Of a DNA stretch of 6,387 nt, positions 1-5,130 are shown in pieces. The notes below the pieces were generated by a model. The model was not told where the DNA came from. It did no database searches and saw only the letters and a program-made list of their open reading frames with translations. Positions within the stretch are counted from its first letter, which is position 1, and each line of letters begins with the position of its first letter. The stretch comes from an uncultured Oscillospiraceae bacterium (GTDB lineage: Bacteria > Bacillota > Clostridia > UBA1381). The stretch is from assembly GCA_946531785.1 (NCBI GenBank), contig CAMNAT010000134.1, positions 1-6,387 of the forward strand, read 5' to 3'. Position numbers and translations under genes: made by a program.

Positions 1-1
1 T

Positions 2-925
2 TCCGTAAAATGCAAAGGAAAGAGACTTAAAACCTTCAAAAAAAGCTTGCCTCTGCTCATTCTTGCATTGCCATCAATAATCTACCTGTTTATATTTAAC
101 TATATTCCGTTGTATGGACTGGTACTGCCGTTTAAGAATTATAAAGCTTCGCTGGGTTTTTTTAAAAGCCCGTGGTGCGGGTTTAAAAACTTTGAATTTC
201 TGCTTGGAAATCCGGAGGTCTTGACCGCAACACGCAATACAATTTTATATAATTTTGCGTTTATAGTTCTCGGAACTGCAGCGGCAGTGGCTGTTGCGCT
301 TATGCTTTATGAGCTTACGAGGAGATCAGTAAAGTTTTACCAGACGACCATGTTTTTGCCTCACTTTATTTCTTGGGTCGTTGCGGCATATGCAGCCAGA
401 GTATTTCTGGACATGGATTACGGAATAATAAACAAGCTCCTGGCTCTGTTCGGCGCAGATTCGATAATGTGGTATAACGAGCCCGGCAGGTGGCCGGGGA
501 TCCTTATAATAGCCGAGCTTTGGAAAACCGTGGGATATAACGCGGTGATCTATTATGCGGCGCTGATGGGAACCGACAAGAGCTTGTTTGAGGCGGCAAA
601 GGTGGATGGAGCATCGAAATGGCAGCAGACATGGCATATTGCAATACCCGGCATAAAAGGAATGATCATCATTATGACAATACTTAAGGTAGGGAAGGTG
701 TTTTATGGTGACTTTGGATTGTTTTATAATTTTACCCTTAATTCACCTCTGCTTTATTCTACAACCGATGTTATTGACACCTATGTTTATCGTTCGCTGA
801 TCAATCTGGGCGATGTGGGAATGTCCTCGGCAGCAAGCTTCTATCAAGCTGTTCTGGGCTTTATACTAGTTGTTGTAACGAACTTTATTGTGAAAAAGCT
901 TGATGAAGATAGCGCGCTTTATTAA
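2..925 (+). CDS. LplB-type carbohydrate ABC transporter permease, 5'-partial
   Basis: Inner-membrane permease subunit of an ABC importer, family of Bacillus LplB/YtePs, which takes up oligosaccharides with a YtcP-type partner. The frame is open from base 2 with no stop and no convincing start, and the in-frame TTG at 47 has no ribosome binding site. The residues before it (GKRLKTFKKS) look like the usual cytoplasmic N-terminus, so the true start lies upstream of the window. Counting from codon 47 as 1: first membrane segment about 2-22, the family motif SPWCGFKNFEFL at 41-52, PHFISWVV at 105-112, the ATPase-contacting EAA loop at 182-201 (EAAKVDG...IAIPG), and the DVIDTYVYR motif at 241-249. 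About six membrane segments are predicted by eye. The stop codon TAA is the first part of the next gene's ribosome binding site, so the two permeases are co-translated. Substrate unknown; relatives serve complex plant polysaccharides. Confidence 0.93.
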   Translation, partial: SVKCKGKRLKTFKKSLPLLILALPSIIYLFIFNYIPLYGLVLPFKNYKASLGFFKSPWCGFKNFEFLLGNPEVLTATRNTILYNFAFIVLGTAAAVAVALMLYELTRRSVKFYQTTMFLPHFISWVVAAYAARVFLDMDYGIINKLLALFGADSIMWYNEPGRWPGILIIAELWKTVGYNAVIYYAALMGTDKSLFEAAKVDGASKWQQTWHIAIPGIKGMIIIMTILKVGKVFYGDFGLFYNFTLNSPLLYSTTDVIDTYVYRSLINLGDVGMSSAASFYQAVLGFILVVVTNFIVKKLDEDSALY

Positions 926-930
926 GGAGG
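924..930 (+). promoter_or_regulatory. Ribosome binding site fused to the upstream stop codon
   Basis: AAGGAGG is a full Shine-Dalgarno core and overlaps the TAA stop (923-925) of the first permease. Three ATG codons follow in frame at 932, 935 and 938. Spacing is 1, 4 and 7 bases, so only the third ATG sits at a normal distance. This decides the start of the second permease and suggests translational coupling. Confidence 0.8.
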
Positions 931-937
931 GATGATG

Positions 938-1849
938 ATGAAAAAAGTACGTGACGGTGAGGTCAAACCGCTTTCGGAGAAGATACTTGGTGTGTTCATA
1001 CATTTGATGTTGCTTGCGCTTGCGATGTGTTGCTTATATCCGTTCTTGGTAATTCTTGGTTCGTCATTCCAGTCGGACGGGGAAATAATGCATAGAGGCT
1101 ATGCCATGATACCCAAGCTTCCCTCCATGGATGCCTATCGTATAATTTTTGCTATGCCGAAAAGAATATTGAACGCTTACAAGACTACTATTATAACTAC
1201 GGTGGTCGGAACGGGAACAGGTCTTTGGTGTGTTTCAAGCTGTGGTTATGTAATGAGCCGTAAGGATTTTGCATATAAAAGGATACTGTCATTTTATGTA
1301 TTTTTCACGATGCTTTTTAATGGCGGTCTTGTGCCTACATATATTCTTATAACAAGATGGCTGCATCTCAAAAACAGCATGCTGGCGCTTATTATACCCG
1401 GCATGTGCACAGCGTGGAACATAATGCTTATGAAGGGCTTTTTCCAATCGATACCTGTTTCTCTAATAGAAGCGGCAAAGGTGGATGGGCTGGGTGAATT
1501 CGGTATATTCACAAAAATAATTATACCGCTTTCCAAGCCGGCGTTTGCCACTATCGGACTTTTGCTAATCCTGACATATTGGAATGAGTGGTATTATTCT
1601 ATGCTTTATATTGATGATGACACCAAGGTAAAGCTACAGTACATGCTTATGTCGCTAATGAGGAACATAGAGTTTTTGAATAGTCCCGAGGCTGTGGAGC
1701 AGGCATCGGTGACAGGAATGCAGAATGTGCCCACGTTGAGCACAAGAATGGCAATGTGTATTCTTGCCGCAGGTCCTATTCTTGTTGTATTTCCGTTTTT
1801 CCAAAAATACTTTGTAAAGGGTATGACGGTAGGAGCAGTGAAGGGTTGA
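938..1849 (+). CDS. YtcP/AraQ-type carbohydrate ABC transporter permease
   Basis: Second membrane subunit of the importer, 303 residues from the chosen ATG at 938; ATG 932 would add two residues but leaves only 1 base after the ribosome binding site. Visible landmarks: first membrane segment about 17-41; the YtcP signature region 126-154 (MLFNGGLVPTYI followed by LHLKNSMLALIIPG); the EAA loop at 178-197 (EAAKVDG ending IIPL), which docks on the shared ATPase; and the family's typical C-terminus, FFQKYFVKG then MTVGAVKG at the very end. Length and motifs are complete with no damage. It forms the heterodimeric channel with the upstream LplB-type protein. In these systems the ATPase is usually encoded elsewhere (MsmX type), and none is seen here. 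The solute-binding lipoprotein often adjacent is also absent downstream. The stop codon overlaps the -35 box of the next promoter, and no terminator is visible after it, so read-through into the regulator gene is possible. Confidence 0.93.
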   Translation: MKKVRDGEVKPLSEKILGVFIHLMLLALAMCCLYPFLVILGSSFQSDGEIMHRGYAMIPKLPSMDAYRIIFAMPKRILNAYKTTIITTVVGTGTGLWCVSSCGYVMSRKDFAYKRILSFYVFFTMLFNGGLVPTYILITRWLHLKNSMLALIIPGMCTAWNIMLMKGFFQSIPVSLIEAAKVDGLGEFGIFTKIIIPLSKPAFATIGLLLILTYWNEWYYSMLYIDDDTKVKLQYMLMSLMRNIEFLNSPEAVEQASVTGMQNVPTLSTRMAMCILAAGPILVVFPFFQKYFVKGMTVGAVKG

Positions 1850-1875
1850 CATTATTCTTGGATATGATGTATAAT
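1846..1875 (+). promoter_or_regulatory. Perfect-consensus sigma-A promoter for the regulator unit
   Basis: TTGACA at 1846-1851 and TATAAT at 1870-1875 both match consensus at all six positions, with an 18-bp spacer, one over the optimum. The expected transcription start is near 1882, giving a leader of about 34 bases before the TTG start at 1916. The -35 box overlaps the stop codon of the second permease (TGA, 1847-1849). It would drive the response regulator and, with no terminator seen, the secreted protein, peptide and kinase genes as well. Seen directly in sequence; activity is inference. Confidence 0.85.
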
Positions 1876-1887
1876 AAAAGTCAGTTT

Positions 1888-1899
1888 AACTATATAGTT
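1888..1899 (+). promoter_or_regulatory. 12-bp perfect palindrome in the regulator leader, possible operator
   Basis: AACTATATAGTT reads identically on both strands. It lies about 6-17 bases after the predicted transcription start and just ahead of the ribosome binding site, where a bound protein would block the promoter or early elongation. With no loop it would be a poor RNA hairpin, so a DNA-binding site is the likelier role. AT-rich palindromes of this size can occur by chance, so this is tentative. Confidence 0.3.
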
Positions 1900-1903
1900 T
1901 TAT

Positions 1904-1911
1904 GGAGTGAT
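1904..1911 (+). promoter_or_regulatory. Ribosome binding site that decides the regulator start
   Basis: GGAGTGAT resembles the consensus GGAGGTGAT. Its GGAG ends 8 bases before the TTG at 1916. The in-frame GTG at 1907 lies inside this motif and therefore cannot use it, which favours TTG 1916. Confidence 0.65.
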
Positions 1912-1915
1912 CGAT

Positions 1916-2647
1916 TTGTACAGTGTTATAATTGCGGATGATGAGCATTGGACGCTTGAAAAGATAAAAAAACTGTTCAAGTGGGCTGATTACGGCTTCG
2001 AACTGGTGGCTGAGACCGAAAGTGCTGATGATCTTGTCAGGCTGGTCGATGAGGTGAATCCGGATGTTATCTTTCTGGATATAAAAATGCGGGGAAGATC
2101 CGGCCTTGACGCTCTTAAGCAGATTAGGGACAACGGAAGCAGATGCAAGGCGGTAATAATCAGTGCCTATTCTCAGTTTGAGGACGCACAGCTTGCGATA
2201 AAGTACGGAGCTTTTGATTATTGCCTGAAGCCGGTTTCGCAGGATTCGGCTGATGAGCTGTTACAGAATTTGCGTTTAAAGCTGGATGATGAACACGAGG
2301 TTGAGCCTGAAAAGGAAATAACAGAAATAGATAATAAAGCTTTTGAAAACCTGGTCCACTATGTACGTGTACACTATCGTGAGAAGCTGTATCTCGGTGA
2401 GCTTTCAAAAAAGTTCTATATTAATTTAACATATTGCTGTTATTTGTTCAATAAAAACATGGGCTGTAATTTCACAACATTTCTGATGCGCATAAGAATG
2501 GAACGTGCGGCAGAGCTGCTGGTGACGACAAATATGACAGTAAAGCAGATCGCTGAGCATCTCGGATACGACTATTATTATTTTAACAAGATATTTAAGA
2601 AATATTATAACAAAACACCATCCAAATACAAGCAGGAAAGAGAATAA
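1916..2647 (+). CDS. Response regulator with AraC-type DNA-binding domain (YesN-like)
   Basis: Cytoplasmic transcription factor of a two-component system, 243 residues from TTG 1916 (GTG 1907 is the alternative, three residues longer). The TTG start gives MYSVIIADDE, the classic opening of this family. The receiver domain spans about 1-120: acidic pair D8/D9, phospho-acceptor D55 in VIFLDIKM, switch residue S83, and conserved K105-P106. A short linker of about 20 residues follows. The C-terminal domain, about 142-240, carries two helix-turn-helix units: the first around 158-186, with three cysteines, and the second from MTVKQIAEHLGY to the family end signature TPSKYK. It is compact compared with YesN relatives that have a long middle region. 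The natural partner is the YesM-type kinase at 5131, separated from it here by two other genes. It probably controls its own unit, the neighbouring transporter, or both; the target is inference. The upstream perfect promoter gives it expression independent of the permeases. Confidence 0.92.
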   Translation: MYSVIIADDEHWTLEKIKKLFKWADYGFELVAETESADDLVRLVDEVNPDVIFLDIKMRGRSGLDALKQIRDNGSRCKAVIISAYSQFEDAQLAIKYGAFDYCLKPVSQDSADELLQNLRLKLDDEHEVEPEKEITEIDNKAFENLVHYVRVHYREKLYLGELSKKFYINLTYCCYLFNKNMGCNFTTFLMRIRMERAAELLVTTNMTVKQIAEHLGYDYYYFNKIFKKYYNKTPSKYKQERE

Positions 2648-2691
2648 CTGCAGCAATGATATAAAAAATATTTTTAAAGGAGACAAAGAAA

Positions 2692-4926
2692 ATGAGTAAA
2701 AAGAACCAAAACAAGAAGATCATTTCATTATTTGTGTCGGTAATGATGATTTTTGGACTGTTTGTTGTGCCTGTATCGGCAGCGACAACAATAACCGCTG
2801 ATAGCAATTGGACTGCGGGTGAACCAATAACAACTACGGCGCAGTTCGTGCAGTTTGCGAGCAATGTCAAAACTGGAACAGATTATTCCGGTATGACCAT
2901 AACATTAGGCGCTGATCTTGATTTCAACAGCGCAACTATAAACCCTGTAGGTGACGCTAGCAAAGCATTTAAAGGCACATTTGACGGACAAAACCATGTG
3001 ATAAAGAATCTGAAAGTAGAATCATATACAGATGACACCAATGGTTGCGTGGGTTTGTTTGCAAAGTTGGAAGGCGCTACAGTGAAGAACCTTGGTATTG
3101 AAAACATAACGGTGTCAATGAATTCATCAAAAATAACAGGAAATTACTATGTTGGCGGAATTGCCGGAGATGCACGCAGTGGTGCAAAAATAGACAGCTG
3201 CTATGTGCGAAACATAACACTTTCAGATTTCAATAAAAGTGGAGCAAGATTTGGCGGACTGGTAGGTTATATAAGAAAGACCGGTGTAGTTATCTCGAAC
3301 TGCTATGTACAAAACTTGAAGAGCGGAACAAATTTGTCAGCAACAGGAACAATAGCCGCTGGCCTTGTGGGGTGTATACATAACGATACCACTGATACCA
3401 ACAATATAACAATATCAAACTGCTACGCGGGCAATAACGCTATAGGCAGCACCGTGAAATACACTGTAGGAGCAATAGGTGAAGAGAACAACAAACTTTG
3501 TACAGCTACAAATGTTTATTATGATACCAACGAAACGGCAGTTGGATACTGGAAAAGTAAAAGCGGCACCATGGTATCAGTTTCTGATCTCAAAGGTAAT
3601 ACCGGCAGCGTTAGTTTAGGCTCAAGCTTCCTTACAACGAGCAATAACTACAACAACGGATACCCGATCCTTTCATGGGAAAAAACCATGTATGATAATT
3701 ACTCCAAAACAGCATGGTATTATGACAATACATCCGCAGACACATTTACTTTATCGACGACGGATGAGTTTATCGCATTTGGTGAGGTTGTGACAAGCGG
3801 AGTGAATTTCAGCGGCAAAACGGTCAAACTTGCGAACGATCTTGATTTCAACAGCGCAACTATAAACCCTGTAGGTGACGCTAGCAAAGCATTTAAAGGC
3901 ACATTTGACGGACAAAACCATGTGATAAAGAATCTGAAAGTAGAATCATATACAGATGACACCAATGGTTGCGTGGGTTTGTTTGCAAAGTTGGAAGGCG
4001 CTACAGTGAAGAACCTTGGTATTGAAAACATAACGGTGTCAATGAATTCATCAAAAATAACAGGAAATTACTATGTTGGCGGAATTGCCGGAGATGCACG
4101 CAGTGGTGCAAAAATAGACAGCTGCTATGTGCGAAACATAACACTTTCAGATTTCAATAAAAGTGGAGCAAGATTTGGCGGACTGGTAGGTTATATAAGA
4201 AAGACCGGTGTAGTTATCTCGAACTGCTATGTACAAAACTTGAAGAGCGGAACAAATTTGTCAGCAACAGGAACAATAGCCGCTGGCCTTGTGGGGTGTA
4301 TACATAACGATACCACTGATACCAACAATATAACAATATCAAACTGCTACGCGGGCAATAACGCTATAGGCAGCACCGTGAAATACACTGTAGGAGCAAT
4401 AGGTGAAGAGAACAACAAACTTTGTACAGCTACAAATGTTTATTATGATACCAACGAAACGGCAGTTGGATACTGGAAAAGTAAAAGCGGCACCATGGTA
4501 TCAGTTTCTGATCTCAAAGGTAATACCGGCAGCGTTAGTTTAGGCTCAAGCTTCCTTACAACGAACGATAACTACAACTACGGTTACCCGGTTCTTTCGT
4601 GGGAGACCGTTCCGGCTGTTGACGTAGCGGCTGAAGTAACGAAGGTAAGCTCTGTTAAGAAATCGGATACAGATATGGCAACAGGTATTCAGATAGAGGT
4701 AACACCGGGCACTTATACTGTAAATGGCATCGGTTGGACTATAAAAAATGCAGAAAACAAAAAGGCTAAATTCAACACCTCATTTGGTACCGCTGTAAGC
4801 GGCAGAGGCTCAGTTTCAGCTGCATTGTTCATAAGCGGTCTGTATATTGATGGATTTACAACCGGCAGCGTAGCTGTTGCACCTATAAGCGGCACTGTGG
4901 AAGAGTCTATAGCAACAATAGAATAA
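2692..4926 (+). CDS. Secreted protein with two GLUG-repeat modules
   Basis: A 744-residue exported protein of unknown function. Ribosome binding site AAAGGAG (2676-2682) lies 9 bases before ATG. Residues 1-30 are a signal peptide: lysine-rich start, hydrophobic core, likely cut after VPVSA. Two modules follow at a 308-residue offset: about 41-330 and 348-638. Each holds DLDF, GTFDG (95-99 in module 1), a series of GLUG-like motifs (GGIAGD 155-160, GGLVGY 188-193, AGLVGC 223-228) and a closing GYPxLSW (323-329; 631-637). Such repeats are expected to fold as a beta-solenoid, known in surface proteins and adhesins. Residues 75-316 and 383-624 are identical in protein and DNA. All 12 cysteines lie in these cores, six in each. 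The last 106 residues (639-744) form a region I do not recognise. No LPXTG motif, dockerin, S-layer domain or catalytic motif is seen, so attachment to the surface is unproven. It lies between the response regulator and the peptide and kinase genes, probably on the same transcript. Confidence 0.88.
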   Translation: MSKKNQNKKIISLFVSVMMIFGLFVVPVSAATTITADSNWTAGEPITTTAQFVQFASNVKTGTDYSGMTITLGADLDFNSATINPVGDASKAFKGTFDGQNHVIKNLKVESYTDDTNGCVGLFAKLEGATVKNLGIENITVSMNSSKITGNYYVGGIAGDARSGAKIDSCYVRNITLSDFNKSGARFGGLVGYIRKTGVVISNCYVQNLKSGTNLSATGTIAAGLVGCIHNDTTDTNNITISNCYAGNNAIGSTVKYTVGAIGEENNKLCTATNVYYDTNETAVGYWKSKSGTMVSVSDLKGNTGSVSLGSSFLTTSNNYNNGYPILSWEKTMYDNYSKTAWYYDNTSADTFTLSTTDEFIAFGEVVTSGVNFSGKTVKLANDLDFNSATINPVGDASKAFKGTFDGQNHVIKNLKVESYTDDTNGCVGLFAKLEGATVKNLGIENITVSMNSSKITGNYYVGGIAGDARSGAKIDSCYVRNITLSDFNKSGARFGGLVGYIRKTGVVISNCYVQNLKSGTNLSATGTIAAGLVGCIHNDTTDTNNITISNCYAGNNAIGSTVKYTVGAIGEENNKLCTATNVYYDTNETAVGYWKSKSGTMVSVSDLKGNTGSVSLGSSFLTTNDNYNYGYPVLSWETVPAVDVAAEVTKVSSVKKSDTDMATGIQIEVTPGTYTVNGIGWTIKNAENKKAKFNTSFGTAVSGRGSVSAALFISGLYIDGFTTGSVAVAPISGTVEESIATIE
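2914..3640 (+). repeat. Direct repeat copy 1, 727 bp, inside the GLUG gene
   Basis: Compared line by line with 3838-4564, I see no difference over 727 bases, not even a synonymous one. It begins at the codon for D75 (mismatch just before, T versus C) and ends after codon 316 plus one base (next base G versus A). The offset between the copies is 924 bp, exactly 308 codons. Confidence 0.95.
3838..4564 (+). repeat. Direct repeat copy 2, 727 bp, inside the GLUG gene
   Basis: Identical partner of 2914-3640, covering residues 383-624. The sequences just outside are related but diverged: about 8 of 24 residues match in the stretch before (QFVQF.. versus EFIAF..) and 10 of 14 after, with several silent base changes. 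The identity is therefore limited to the core and does not extend to the module edges. Confidence 0.95.
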
Positions 4927-4931
4927 GGAGG
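4925..4931 (+). promoter_or_regulatory. Ribosome binding site of the peptide gene, fused to the upstream stop
   Basis: AAGGAGG overlaps the TAA stop (4924-4926) of the GLUG gene. It lies 9 bases before ATG 4941 but only 2 before ATG 4934, so it selects the 54-codon frame. The strength of this site is the best evidence that the small frame is translated. Confidence 0.8.
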
Positions 4932-4940
4932 ATATGGATA

Positions 4941-5105
4941 ATGAAAAAAGAATTTTTAACACCTTCAATGAAAATAACCGCCTTTACCGGAGAGGATATT
5001 CTTACGGCAAGCGGAGACGCTCAGGCAATGACTCAGGTCCAAAATGAGATCACCGCAACAAGAAGAGCGGAATTAGTGGTAGAGCTGTTGAGATTCGTAT
5101 ACTAA
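4941..5105 (+). CDS. Small 54-residue protein of unknown function
   Basis: An open frame of 54 codons with a full AAGGAGG site at ideal spacing, filling the gap between the GLUG protein gene and the kinase gene. The protein starts MKKEFLTPSMKITAF, followed by GEDILTASGD, then a polar middle (AQAMTQVQNEITAT), and ends RRAELVVELLRFVY, which could form an amphipathic helix. It has no cysteine, no membrane segment and no clear signal peptide. From memory, short clostridial proteins with a pattern like MKK-aromatic-x-x-P ... F-x-x-E-D-I/V-I/L-T-x-S are common and uncharacterised; I could not check this. It may be a peptide precursor, a secretion partner of the GLUG protein, or a ligand or modulator of the adjacent sensor kinase. 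None of these is shown by sequence. Its probable co-transcription with its neighbours rests on spacing and the lack of a terminator. Confidence 0.72.
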   Translation: MKKEFLTPSMKITAFTGEDILTASGDAQAMTQVQNEITATRRAELVVELLRFVY

Positions 5106-5130
5106 ATAATATAAAAGGAAAGACAGTAAT

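Noticed and set aside
47..49. TTG as the start of the first permease
   Set aside because: The frame is open upstream to base 2 with permease-like residues, and no ribosome binding site precedes the TTG; the gene is simply cut by the window edge.
593..1488. 17-base identical string in the two permease genes (593-609 and 1472-1488)
   Set aside because: It encodes the conserved EAAKVDG part of the EAA loop in both proteins; explained by common ancestry and constraint rather than a mobile or regulatory repeat.
1756..1941. 61-codon + strand frame overlapping the end of the second permease and the promoter
   Set aside because: It lies out of frame inside a well-supported gene and has no ribosome binding site or recognisable product.
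2637..2665. Possible promoter for the GLUG gene using TATAAA at 2660
   Set aside because: No sequence resembling TTGACA lies 16-18 bases upstream.
2664..2675. AT-only palindrome AAAAATATTTTT before the GLUG gene
   Set aside because: It is symmetrical only because it is an A-run next to a T-run; it has no GC stem for a terminator and no further extension.
2883..4031. Two antisense frames that share the same first 60 or so residues
   Set aside because: They are shadows of the duplicated core on the opposite strand; their similarity only reflects the repeat.
4934..5047. Alternative 37-residue frame starting at ATG 4934 (MDNEKRIFNT...)
   Set aside because: Only 2 bases separate it from the ribosome binding site, and the product is a low-complexity basic peptide; ATG 4941 has the correct 9-base spacing.
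5088..5115. Possible kinase promoter, TTGAGA then TATAAA with a 16-bp spacer
   Set aside because: Transcription would begin near 5122, after the kinase ribosome binding site at 5113-5120, so it would yield a message lacking that site; likely chance in AT-rich DNA.
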